Below are positions 32,695-41,350 of a stretch of DNA of 58,216 nucleotides, in pieces. The DNA is from a virus. The DNA lies in the IMG/VR virus record IMGVR_UViG_3300043411_002890, positions 1-58,216 of that record; one strand, 5' to 3'. The translations under genes were made by a program, and so were the position numbers. The notes under the pieces were generated by a model that saw only the letters and a list, made by a program, of their open reading frames with translations, was not told the origin of the DNA and did no database searches. Positions within the stretch are counted from its first letter, which is position 1, and each line of letters begins with the position of its first letter.

Positions 32695-33594
32695 TCAACC
32701 TTTACAGTGTTCTGTTCCGTAATAAACGCAGAATCTACAATTATCTCTATTTTTAGTATAGAAATGTTTTCTTATGTTGATGAAAAATTTCTTAATAAGG
32801 TTTTCTGCCTCTTTAAGTTCTTTTTCACCAGATTCGATTGGAATATAAAGACATCTACTTGGATTTGATTTGGGAGTTTTTCTTCTTAAGACAACAAACC
32901 CACATTCAATTTGATCCAAAGGAACATTATTCTTAATAGAATAAAAATGTTTATAAAGTACTAGTTGCAAGTATTTTTTCGGATCTTTAGATTTACTCTT
33001 ATCCCAGAAATCAGAACTTGTTTTCCAGTCAATAATATACACTTTATCATTTGACTTAATAATGCCATCGACAAAACCCTTGAAAAAATATCCAGTTTCG
33101 TTTTCGATTGGTTCAAACATTTCATATTCTGCCGCAACATATTCCCAATCTCCGAAAGTTTTAGTCATAAACTCAGGGATTTGAGTTGCAATTGGTTCAA
33201 TTACTTCTTGCCACAGTTGAGGTTCTTCCGCAAGTTTTTCAGCTTTTGGAAGTTTGTTAAACAACTCGGTCAACTTAACACGTTGCTCTTCAAAATCTGG
33301 TAAGGCTCTTGTTTTCAGATATTCTTCTAATATATCATGTAATACTTGACCGAACTCAGTATTTTCATTTGGACCATCAAGAGCAATTTGTTCTATATAT
33401 TTTAACTTATGTTTGAATCTACATTCATACCAAGTTAGCAACTCTGAAAAGCTAATATAGTTTTTCTTTTTTTCCATAGGAAGAGTTGAAACGCTTCCTT
33501 CAAATATTTTTTTTAGAATAAAATCATCTGATGATGACGCATCTTGCTCAAAATATACTACTGGTAACGTTTTCTTTTTTGGTTCCACTGACAT
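32695..33594 (-). CDS. PD-(D/E)XK nuclease with probable Fe-S cluster (Cas4/RecB-like)
   Basis: A 299-residue nuclease. ISFSELLTWYECRFKHKLKY has the first Cys, TEFGQVLHDILEEYL the His of the RecB family, FFKGFVDGIIKSNDKVYIIDWKTS is the D...D-x-K core, YLQLVLYKHFY the QL..Y motif, and NCRFCVYYGTEHC supplies three C-terminal Cys. One N-terminal plus three C-terminal Cys is the 4Fe-4S pattern of Cas4 and AddB-type nucleases. Likely DNA end processing in recombination or degradation of host DNA. Confidence 0.9.
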   Translation of the reverse strand: MSVEPKKKTLPVVYFEQDASSSDDFILKKIFEGSVSTLPMEKKKNYISFSELLTWYECRFKHKLKYIEQIALDGPNENTEFGQVLHDILEEYLKTRALPDFEEQRVKLTELFNKLPKAEKLAEEPQLWQEVIEPIATQIPEFMTKTFGDWEYVAAEYEMFEPIENETGYFFKGFVDGIIKSNDKVYIIDWKTSSDFWDKSKSKDPKKYLQLVLYKHFYSIKNNVPLDQIECGFVVLRRKTPKSNPSRCLYIPIESGEKELKEAENLIKKFFINIRKHFYTKNRDNCRFCVYYGTEHCKG

Positions 33595-33641
33595 ATCACC
33601 ATGTTATGTCGCCGATTTTGTCTTGTCCATAGGCAATCAGA

Positions 33642-34757
33642 TTATCCGTATATGGATGAGTTATGCCTAACCCCAAACTCGACGTTTCTTTTGAATTCTT
33701 CAAGTGTTCTAGAATCTGTATAACTCATTGCTGATCGTAAGCCACCAGCAATATTTTCAATTATTTCTTTCACATTTCCTTTTACTTTAACTTCGACTTC
33801 TTTACCCTCAGGAGTGGCCAACATTACATTTGGATCATTTAATAAATCACTTTGCCTTTTCATAGATCCAAATGATGCCATACCTCTATATTTTACAATG
33901 CCTGAATTTGGCTTAATAGAATCTTTCAAAGTTTGGCTCATAGATAAACCAATATCACTGTAGTGGTGGTAATTTTTTTCTAACATTTCTATTTCTTTTT
34001 TTACAGATACCACTGGTGGTGTTTCTTGCGATCCAGCGAAAAAACTACCACTCATTACAAGCGTCGCACCCGCTCCAATTGCTTTTGCGAAATCACCAAT
34101 CTCTTTACAACCTCCATCTGCAATAACTGGAACTGATAAATCAGTTGATAAACACGTATCCATTACACATGAAAATGCTGGGGAATTGACTCCAGTTGTA
34201 TTTTTGGTGGTGCAGATACTTCCCGAGCCAATCAAAATTTTAACCGCATCTGCTCCCATATTTTGCAATGCTATTGCACCTTCTGGTGTTCCAACATTTC
34301 CTAGCACAATTTTATATTGTTTTCTATATGGATCTGTATTAAACCAATGCATCAATACTTCAACATGATGACACCATGCGTTTGCAATATCAACAATGAA
34401 ATATCTCGCGCCTGCAGCATATAATTTACTATGTCTTTCTTTATAGTCTTTTACTCCTAAACTACAGAAACACTCGCATCCTGCGTCTCTTACTTCTTTA
34501 AACTGCTCAACATTTTCTTCAATAGACATAAATCGATGAAGAGCTCCAATCGTACCAGCTTTATATGCAGCGATTGCCATTTCTTTCTCGCAAACAGTAT
34601 CCATGTTTGAAACAACAACAGGAATTTTTAGTTCCAATCCAAGAAAATTTACCGTTGTATCTGCTTCCATTCTTGACTTGAGAGATGACCTCCCAGGTTT
34701 AATATATACGTCTTGATATGTATATTTTGGCTTAGTATCTATTTTCATTGCCCACAC
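33642..34757 (-). CDS. IMP dehydrogenase / GMP reductase family enzyme
   Basis: A 371-residue TIM-barrel enzyme without CBS domains; start ATG at 34757 or at 34748 (MKIDTKPKY). IPVVVSNMDTV, GTIGALHRFM, ADAVKILIGSGSICTTKNTTGV with the catalytic Cys, VPVIADGGCKEIGDFAKAIGAGA (phosphate site) and VKYRGMASFGSM (flap region) are all present. The loop after the Cys (TTKNTTGVNSP) is closer to GMP reductase, while YRGM is closer to IMPDH, so the direction of the reaction is left open. No intein, although split inteins in IMPDH are known from related phages. Confidence 0.9.
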   Translation of the reverse strand: MWAMKIDTKPKYTYQDVYIKPGRSSLKSRMEADTTVNFLGLELKIPVVVSNMDTVCEKEMAIAAYKAGTIGALHRFMSIEENVEQFKEVRDAGCECFCSLGVKDYKERHSKLYAAGARYFIVDIANAWCHHVEVLMHWFNTDPYRKQYKIVLGNVGTPEGAIALQNMGADAVKILIGSGSICTTKNTTGVNSPAFSCVMDTCLSTDLSVPVIADGGCKEIGDFAKAIGAGATLVMSGSFFAGSQETPPVVSVKKEIEMLEKNYHHYSDIGLSMSQTLKDSIKPNSGIVKYRGMASFGSMKRQSDLLNDPNVMLATPEGKEVEVKVKGNVKEIIENIAGGLRSAMSYTDSRTLEEFKRNVEFGVRHNSSIYG

Positions 34758-34784
34758 AACCTAACCACCCATTTTTAGCTGACA

Positions 34785-35183
34785 ATGGGCATAGTTATTC
34801 AGACAAGTGCAATGGATCTAACAGAAGAAAATAAAACAATAATAAAAGAATTTATTGAACACTGTAAGTTTGAGCTCCAAATTAATTCTAAATTTACCAT
34901 AAAAATAATAAAAAAAGGATTGAAAGACCCAACAGCGGGAACCTTCAACCCTTCAACAAATGTAATAACGGTATGCTGTAAAAATCGAGCCGTTGCTGAT
35001 TGTTTACGAACAATTGCACATGAAATGACTCACTTGAAACAATTAGAAGACCTAAACGGCAATTCATTTCCAGAAACAGATGAAGAATTACAGCCATATG
35101 AGAACGATGCAAACGTGTCAAGTGGAAAACTTGTACGCTATTGGGGAAGAACACACAGGGAAATTTATAATGATTTGAGATAG
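34785..35183 (+). CDS. Small zincin-like metallopeptidase (HExxH)
   Basis: A 132-residue plus-strand gene in a largely minus-strand block. RTIAHEMTHLKQLEDL contains the zinc-binding HExxH motif, with PYENDAN downstream that can supply the third ligand. The N-terminal strands (FTIKIIKKGLKDPTAGTFNP, ITVCC) resemble phage SprT/WLM-like minimal peptidases. It starts 27 bp from the divergent IMPDH/GMPR gene; an alternative start is ATG 34812 (MDLTEENK). The target is unknown. Confidence 0.82.
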   Translation: MGIVIQTSAMDLTEENKTIIKEFIEHCKFELQINSKFTIKIIKKGLKDPTAGTFNPSTNVITVCCKNRAVADCLRTIAHEMTHLKQLEDLNGNSFPETDEELQPYENDANVSSGKLVRYWGRTHREIYNDLR

Positions 35184-35184
35184 A

Positions 35185-36111
35185 TCAAACTATTTTTTCC
35201 CAGAAAAATGCAGGTCTACTTTTAAGGTAAGTAACTATTTCTTCTCTTGTACCATTAAACCAAGCTTCATCTTTATGCTGAACATTTTTATTTAAAATCA
35301 AATCTAATCCAAGAAGTTTAGCTTCTATTGTAACCCTAGGGCAAGTATCTTTATCAGATGGTCTAAAACAAAATGTCTTATATTTTGCTAGTTCTACTAA
35401 AAACTCATAATAAGGTTTTTTTGGAAGATGTGCAAAGTTTTTTCCATCAAGTTTCAAAAAGGCTTCTGTTGATTCAATTCCTTTTATCCAAGTTGAACCT
35501 TCTTTTGATAAGATCGCAACTTCTTCTTTTTTTGGCTTATCAAGATTTGAGTTATAAATAAAATCTATTTTATTCAGAGAAAATTCGTCAAATACGGAAG
35601 ATAAAATAAAACTTTGTTTATCTGCTAATTCAGACAGTCTAGAAATTTGATGTTTCTTTTGAGCTTCACTCATCCAAAAAACAGCTTCTGCGCCTAAGAA
35701 CAATTTAAGAATCACTTCTTTTATATGTTCGTTTTTATAACAATCACATGCTTTTTTTGTTTGAATTAGATGTAATCCTTCCGATCTAAATCTGCAATAT
35801 TTATAATCGTATTCAATAATATAATACTTTACATTATGTTCTCTTAATGCAGACAAACCTTCAACTGAAGCTGAAACAAAATTTGTTAATATAAACGTTT
35901 TATCTTTATTTGCTTTTATTATTTCTTCTGTCAAAGAAGAGGCGTGCATCTTAAAAATATTATTAGGATTAGAAGATTGATTAATCAAAGCTTCGGTTGT
36001 TAATTCTGCCCCACCTTGAACTTCGTTTGCAAAAAAGTCTGAAACAAAAATAGTTTTAATAAACTTTGGTACATGAAACTCTACTGGTAGATTTGTAAAA
36101 ACATTTCTCAT
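35185..36111 (-). CDS. Glycosyltransferase, GT4-like
   Basis: A 308-residue protein. IKTIFVSDFFANEVQGGAEL resembles the N-terminal G(G)AE loop of GT-B enzymes, and the C-terminal FCFRPSDKDTCPRVTIEAKLLGL resembles the donor-site motif P..e.......EA...G of GT4 family. The middle has VFWMSEAQKKHQI (the wmSe..k..y type). Convergent with the HExxH gene (1-bp gap). Confidence 0.8.
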   Translation of the reverse strand: MRNVFTNLPVEFHVPKFIKTIFVSDFFANEVQGGAELTTEALINQSSNPNNIFKMHASSLTEEIIKANKDKTFILTNFVSASVEGLSALREHNVKYYIIEYDYKYCRFRSEGLHLIQTKKACDCYKNEHIKEVILKLFLGAEAVFWMSEAQKKHQISRLSELADKQSFILSSVFDEFSLNKIDFIYNSNLDKPKKEEVAILSKEGSTWIKGIESTEAFLKLDGKNFAHLPKKPYYEFLVELAKYKTFCFRPSDKDTCPRVTIEAKLLGLDLILNKNVQHKDEAWFNGTREEIVTYLKSRPAFFWEKIV

Positions 36112-36158
36112 GATATATAATATTGGAACAAGATCTGGTGATCTGTAAATTACAGATA

Positions 36159-38288
36159 TTAATTTTTTACTTCTTCAGAAAGAGAAGGCTCATCAGTTGG
36201 TAAAGCATTCACCGCAGTTTCATCAACTTCATAAATCTCAAATTTCTGAATTCTCTCTTTTTCATCCAAACCAAACAATTCTCCATTTCGATAAAGAACA
36301 TCGAAATATTCCATATCAATATATTTGTTTATTAAACTAAATGGAACAGATGTTTTTGCTTCAAATTCAGAAGCCACGCGATCTTTCAATTTATACTTCT
36401 CATATATAACAATTTCCTCATTATCCAAATCAATAGAATCAAAAACGGCAGTTTTAAATCCTAATCCAATCACATCATGTTTTTTAAGATCATTTAACTT
36501 GCTGAGCACAGCTTCTTTATCGGTAAGCATTCCATCTTTCTTAGATGAAATTGTAAACTGATAATCCATATCAGCCTCAGCAAACAAAAGATGCCTCATT
36601 CCACCATATTTCTTATAGTGTAGTTTATGAAACTCTTTCTTTACTTCAATCTCTTTGACTTTTTTCAAGCCATTAGCTTCTGGGGAAGTTTTATTGGACA
36701 GCTTTTCATTATCGCTCATTTGATTTAGTCCTTCGGTTTGTGTTACACTGCACGGAATTGGTGAGTGCGCAAGCGTAACCACGCCCGACGTGTCAGACAA
36801 GCCCCCCGAGTCAATCAAATCGGAGATAGACATATTGAGGTCTCTAAAATTTAAGATCGGATTCTTCGGCTCTTTTATTTGAATCCCAAAATAATCTAGG
36901 ATCCTCTTATCAGTTGTATAATTTACTTTTTTAATCGTTCCTTTTATTTTTTTCGTAAACCCGATAAGCTTTTTTATCTCTTGACTAAAGAAAGAATTAA
37001 TAAGGTCAACCATTTCCTTCTTCGGACGTAATTCAAACCCGAAACCAGTTTTTCTGCGTTCTTTAGCACCTTTACCAACATATTTTACTCCAACATAAAG
37101 TCTTTTTTCAAGCTTTAAATCAAAGAAAACTTTAGCCCAGTTTTGAAAACTATTATTTATATAATTCCAAACAGGAATGTTTTCAAATACTTCATCAAAT
37201 ACTTTTTCTCTATACTCAATAAAATCAGTAACTCGTGTTCCAGTAAACGTCTCCGTTAATTCACGTTTTATCATACTTTTTTCTAAAAGAAAAATTTCTA
37301 GGTTAAAAAATAGACGACTTAAAAGGATCTCTTGAAACTCATTTGGAATGATTCCAATGTTTAAAAGTTTTCTTGCCCAAATGTTGGATGCTTCCTTAAG
37401 CGAAAACCCTTTATTTACATTTATTTTATCTTTAAGTTTATAGTTGTTAACTGACTTACAAACCTCTTCAAGTTCTTTGAGAGAAAAATTCTCATATTTC
37501 TCCATTCTTTTTCTGATTACCAATGCTTGTTCTTTAATATCATCTAAAGTTTTTGTTTTATCCTTTGCGAACAACATTAATTCTTTAAACAAAGTAGAAT
37601 TTCTTTGTCCAATAGGTATCTTTTTAGAATTTTCAATCGTAGACTTTACCACGAATCTAACTTCACTAGATTTTTTATCGTTTTTTGCTTTTGGTATTGT
37701 TTCGACTTCTAAAGTCTCTTCGTTAGAAATTTGAGTAAGTTCAGTTTTTACCCACTCTGGTAATTCAATTGGTTTAAGGCCATTCCAAGTATATTTTTTG
37801 CCACTCGAATGAACTGACCCTGGGGCGACTACATATCTTCCGTTTGAAATAATATCAAAGCCGCGATTTGAAGGTTTTATTTTTGATTTCACTTCAGAAA
37901 AGAAATAAAAATGAACCCCTTTGCCAGTTTCAACCTCGCAGGTATTAACTTGCCTTAATTTAGTGATTAACTCACTCTCTAGTTCGACATCATCGAAATC
38001 AATGACAATGAGAGGTTTTCCACTTATTTGATTAGAACTTTTGCCTGTTTTAATTCCAAAGTTATTTGACCCAAATAATCCTCTCATCCACATTTCAATC
38101 TCGGAGGGTTTTATTGATCTATCTTTTATTATATCTTTCTTTAACCATTTATCTACTGGGTGTTTGCCAACACTTCTACATAAGTTTGAACCACAGGTAC
38201 AAATGCCCGAACTTGTTATAGTATTAAGCAATACCATCTGGAAACCAAGTTCAAAGTACATTGTTTTATAAAAGTCAATCTCACTCAT
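36159..38288 (-). CDS. Primase of the PrimPol/AEP type with large C-terminal region
   Basis: A 709-residue protein. The N-terminal 190 residues match the bifunctional DNA primase/polymerase domain: CTCGSNLC...GKHP (zinc-binding Cys residues 30, 32, 37), NFGIKTGKSS, LIVIDFDD (metal Asp97, Asp99), GKGVHFYFF, and RYVVAPGSVHSSGKKY. The middle (about 200-470) is helical and may be helicase-associated; no Walker A is visible. Around residues 490-515 the coding DNA becomes sharply GC-rich. It probably primes for DnaE and the gp41-like helicase. The start follows a promoter with only a very short leader. Confidence 0.88.
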   Translation of the reverse strand: MSEIDFYKTMYFELGFQMVLLNTITSSGICTCGSNLCRSVGKHPVDKWLKKDIIKDRSIKPSEIEMWMRGLFGSNNFGIKTGKSSNQISGKPLIVIDFDDVELESELITKLRQVNTCEVETGKGVHFYFFSEVKSKIKPSNRGFDIISNGRYVVAPGSVHSSGKKYTWNGLKPIELPEWVKTELTQISNEETLEVETIPKAKNDKKSSEVRFVVKSTIENSKKIPIGQRNSTLFKELMLFAKDKTKTLDDIKEQALVIRKRMEKYENFSLKELEEVCKSVNNYKLKDKINVNKGFSLKEASNIWARKLLNIGIIPNEFQEILLSRLFFNLEIFLLEKSMIKRELTETFTGTRVTDFIEYREKVFDEVFENIPVWNYINNSFQNWAKVFFDLKLEKRLYVGVKYVGKGAKERRKTGFGFELRPKKEMVDLINSFFSQEIKKLIGFTKKIKGTIKKVNYTTDKRILDYFGIQIKEPKNPILNFRDLNMSISDLIDSGGLSDTSGVVTLAHSPIPCSVTQTEGLNQMSDNEKLSNKTSPEANGLKKVKEIEVKKEFHKLHYKKYGGMRHLLFAEADMDYQFTISSKKDGMLTDKEAVLSKLNDLKKHDVIGLGFKTAVFDSIDLDNEEIVIYEKYKLKDRVASEFEAKTSVPFSLINKYIDMEYFDVLYRNGELFGLDEKERIQKFEIYEVDETAVNALPTDEPSLSEEVKN

Positions 38289-38301
38289 TTAGGGATAACT
38301 G

Positions 38302-38330
38302 AAATTAGTACTCATGAATACCAGAGTCAA
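38302..38330 (-). promoter_or_regulatory. Promoter for the primase gene
   Basis: Minus strand TTGACT (38325-38330), 17-bp spacer, TAATTT (38302-38307). The ATG at 38288 lies 13 nt beyond the -10 box, leaving a leader of only about 6 nt and no SD. Confidence 0.6.
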
Positions 38331-38467
38331 TTGGAAAAACTATTCACTCGAAGGTCTTCTTTCCAGCTTGCTCTTGGAAGGTAATCCCCCCCAGGCGCTC
38401 TCTCTTATCGTACTACACACAGGGGTCTATAGATACCACAAAACCAAGTACTTAGTGATAGTGTAAA

Positions 38468-39175
38468 ATGGTTGGACTTAAAAGTAAAAGTAGATTAAGA
38501 AGAACATATGGTTATGAACGCTATGAACCAAGACCAGAAACAATAACTTATAATGATGGGACAACTAAAATAATAGATCTTACTAAATTTAGCATTGATA
38601 GACAATATTATCTGCTTTCTGGTCCGATCCAATATAATAGTTCTTCTAGTTCCTCTATCTTACCAATTGGCGAATATGAAGAATTCACTTATGCATTTTC
38701 CTCTTTTACAACAGGTTCTTCAATTTCATTTTTAACACCTTTTACAATAAAACCTATTCTAACCGTAGAAATAAATGACTCGACGAATAATTTACAGAAT
38801 GTTTCTTTTTTCTTAAAAAATGTATCTGAAACATCTTTTAATGTTGAATTTTCATCTCAATTTAGCGGCTCTATAAAATATAGAGCAATTTACTCATCAA
38901 CCTATCCAGCAATCGTAGAAAGAACACCAGATCTACCTTTAAATTACTTTACAGCTTCAGCAGGGACTTCTTTAATCAACAACGAATCTTCTAAAACTAT
39001 TACATATGCAGCCCTTCCAGAAGCTCCTACTAGCTTATTTTACTCTTTGGAAGACACTGGTAATAATTTAAGTCAAGTGACATTAGAACTATCTGGTGGA
39101 ATCAATTCAACAACTTCAAATATTAACATTTCTAACAGCACAGTTTCAAACATTAATTTTATTGTTACTAAATAA
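38468..39175 (+). CDS. Putative virion/tail-fibre-associated protein
   Basis: A 235-residue Ser/Thr/Asn-rich beta protein, first of three plus-strand genes. The N-terminus MVGLKSKSRLRRTYGYERY is basic and could anchor to the virion. The rest alternates beta strands (FTIKPILTVEINDS, FFLKNVSETSFNVEF), as in phage fibre or appendage domains. Composition and position before two fibre-like genes support the call; there is no specific domain match by eye. Confidence 0.65.
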   Translation: MVGLKSKSRLRRTYGYERYEPRPETITYNDGTTKIIDLTKFSIDRQYYLLSGPIQYNSSSSSSILPIGEYEEFTYAFSSFTTGSSISFLTPFTIKPILTVEINDSTNNLQNVSFFLKNVSETSFNVEFSSQFSGSIKYRAIYSSTYPAIVERTPDLPLNYFTASAGTSLINNESSKTITYAALPEAPTSLFYSLEDTGNNLSQVTLELSGGINSTTSNINISNSTVSNINFIVTK

Positions 39176-39207
39176 ACTAATTTATCTTATTTATCAATAG
39201 TAATAAA

Positions 39208-41349
39208 ATGGCAATTGATTTTAGGGCGAACCAAATAAGGGTAGAGAAAATAATTTCATCTGGATCAAGTATTTTAATATACCCTTCAGGTGCTGCTTCC
39301 GATTTAACAGGCACTATCAACGGAACAATATTTCCTCAAACTGGAATTGGTTCTGACGTTTTTCTGTTTGTTTCTGGTGGAGCTACTCGCGGAGGTAGTC
39401 AAAAGAACGTTTCTGCTTTTGGTGGTATTTTGGTTTCATCTGGTGCAATCTATGCACTTGCAGGATTATCTGGTTCACTTACTAAACTTACAGATGGAAC
39501 AAGTTATCTTATTGCCTCTGGTGGAGTTACGATTGTAACAAACTCAAATGGAAGTATAACAATAGGTTTTTCAGGCTCTACTGGTGGCTCTTCATTTGCT
39601 TTCACTTCAACATCAGTTGCTTTTTCTGGTTCAACTGGTTTAACAGGAACACCAGCTTTTTATTTTAATGATAATACAAACGCATTATATCTTTATGCTG
39701 ACCAAGTTTTGACTGCAAATAATGGTCTCCAATTATCTTACAATGGAATTATAAGACAAAATTCTAGTGATCAATCTATAAAACATAATTTATCTTTGAT
39801 TTCATCGGATGCTGGAGTTGTTTCTGGTGCTGGCGGTGATGTTTATGTAAATGGTGGAAATTCTGCATTTAGAGATGACTCTTCACCTTCAACTGGTGGA
39901 ACTGTTTATTTGAATGGTGGAAGTGGATCGGCAGTAATGAATACTGTAACCCAAAATGGCGGAGCAGGAGGAGGAATAAACATTTACCCAGGTAAAGGTG
40001 GAAACTCAACAGGAACAGCTCGTGGGGGTCTTGGTGGCTCAATATTGTTTTATGGTGCGGAAGGTGGAGCGAGTACAGGAAATTTGGGTGGAGATGGTTC
40101 GTCAATAACTTTATATGGTGGTAATGCTGGGTCTGGTGGTTCTGGTTCTGGAGTAGGTGGAAACATTGTATTAAAATCTGGAGATGGTGTGTTTTTAGAT
40201 CCATATTCCGACTCTGGTTATATTTCGATCGATATTGGGTATAGAAACGCTGCGAACTCCGCATCCAATGCGAATATTAGAATAGATGAAGCTAAACTGG
40301 CAAAAAACATATTGTTCGGTTTTAGTAATTTATCAACAAACACTGTTACCGATTCTTATTTTATTGTAAGTGGCAGTAGTACTAAAAAATCTCTTTTTAT
40401 AGGAGATATGGTGGTTTCTGGAACAGCTAAAATTCACAGTGGGATCTCAGCGTCTTTAACAAATTTGCCTGATGGCAGTTCGTATTTAATTGCTGGAAGT
40501 GGAATAACAGTTGCTTCTCAATCAAATGGATCAATTTTAATTTCTGCAAGTGGGAGTGGTAGCTCTTTACCAAGTGCATCAAATGGATCAGTTTTAGCTT
40601 ATTCATCTGATACATGGTCAGCGACAAATGTAGGCAGTTTAGGACAACCATTAATTTCTTCTGGTTCTGGAAAATCTTTATTCTCGAACAGTCTTGTTCC
40701 TTTACAACTTGGAACAAATGTTGCAATCCCTTCAGATTCGGCTTTGGCTTTGGGTTGGGCTTATAGATCAATAGTTGTTAGAGATTCTGGTAATACGAGT
40801 TGGTTAGATGTTTGGCGCGCAGACGGCTCAAGTTATTGGGTATATGGAACAACAAATGGAACCTACACAAATGGATTAATCTTAACCCTTCCATCAAGTG
40901 GTCAGTTTTTTCTTACTCGCGGTTCTAGCAATCATATAACGATTAATGGAAGCGGAATTTTGACATTAGGAACAACAACCCACTCCACCGTTTTGCGCGG
41001 TGGCGCATTAACAATAGGATTAACTGCTGTTGTTGCAACGTATCAGGGTGGGGCAAGAATACCAGAAGTTACAATAAGCGGAAATACAACCTTTGACACT
41101 TCAACCGAAATGGTATTTGTTGATACAATTTCAACAGTAGTAACTGGAACTCTTCCAGCAGGTGCTGGTGGAAGAATAATATCTGTTCAAAAAGTAACGG
41201 GGTCAAACAACTATGTTATCGCAGTTACAAGTCCAGACACAATAAGAGTTGCTGGTAGCGGAAGTGCGACGACATGGACAATAACTGATACCTTTAGGCA
41301 CAGTTTAGTATATCGTTCTTTTGGAACAGAGTGGGTAGCGGAGTATTGA
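39208..41349 (+). CDS. Gly/Ser-rich tail-fibre-like protein with internal duplication
   Basis: A 713-residue protein. Two copies of a module L..L.DG.SYLIA..G.T....SNGSI.I..SGS occur near residues 90-130 and 410-450. Between them is a collagen-like, glycine-rich stretch (GGDVYVNGG, GGTVYLNGG, GGAGGGINIYPGKGG, GGSILFYGA, GSSITLYGG, GGNIVLKSGDG) forming a regular about 15-20 residue beta-solenoid repeat. The C-terminus is a compact beta domain. This architecture is typical of receptor-binding fibres. The gene is 32 bp after the previous one. Confidence 0.82.
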   Translation: MAIDFRANQIRVEKIISSGSSILIYPSGAASDLTGTINGTIFPQTGIGSDVFLFVSGGATRGGSQKNVSAFGGILVSSGAIYALAGLSGSLTKLTDGTSYLIASGGVTIVTNSNGSITIGFSGSTGGSSFAFTSTSVAFSGSTGLTGTPAFYFNDNTNALYLYADQVLTANNGLQLSYNGIIRQNSSDQSIKHNLSLISSDAGVVSGAGGDVYVNGGNSAFRDDSSPSTGGTVYLNGGSGSAVMNTVTQNGGAGGGINIYPGKGGNSTGTARGGLGGSILFYGAEGGASTGNLGGDGSSITLYGGNAGSGGSGSGVGGNIVLKSGDGVFLDPYSDSGYISIDIGYRNAANSASNANIRIDEAKLAKNILFGFSNLSTNTVTDSYFIVSGSSTKKSLFIGDMVVSGTAKIHSGISASLTNLPDGSSYLIAGSGITVASQSNGSILISASGSGSSLPSASNGSVLAYSSDTWSATNVGSLGQPLISSGSGKSLFSNSLVPLQLGTNVAIPSDSALALGWAYRSIVVRDSGNTSWLDVWRADGSSYWVYGTTNGTYTNGLILTLPSSGQFFLTRGSSNHITINGSGILTLGTTTHSTVLRGGALTIGLTAVVATYQGGARIPEVTISGNTTFDTSTEMVFVDTISTVVTGTLPAGAGGRIISVQKVTGSNNYVIAVTSPDTIRVAGSGSATTWTITDTFRHSLVYRSFGTEWVAEY

Positions 41350-41350
41350 A

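Noticed and set aside
38428-38435. TATAGATA as a T4-type late promoter before the fibre genes
   Set aside because: It differs from TATAAATA and no similar motif precedes the other plus-strand structural genes, so it is not supported.
39869-40771. Minus-strand ORFs opposite the fibre gene
   Set aside because: Long opposite frames arise from the biased Gly/Ser codon composition. The plus-strand gene has clear fibre features, and the minus products are low-complexity His/Leu strings.
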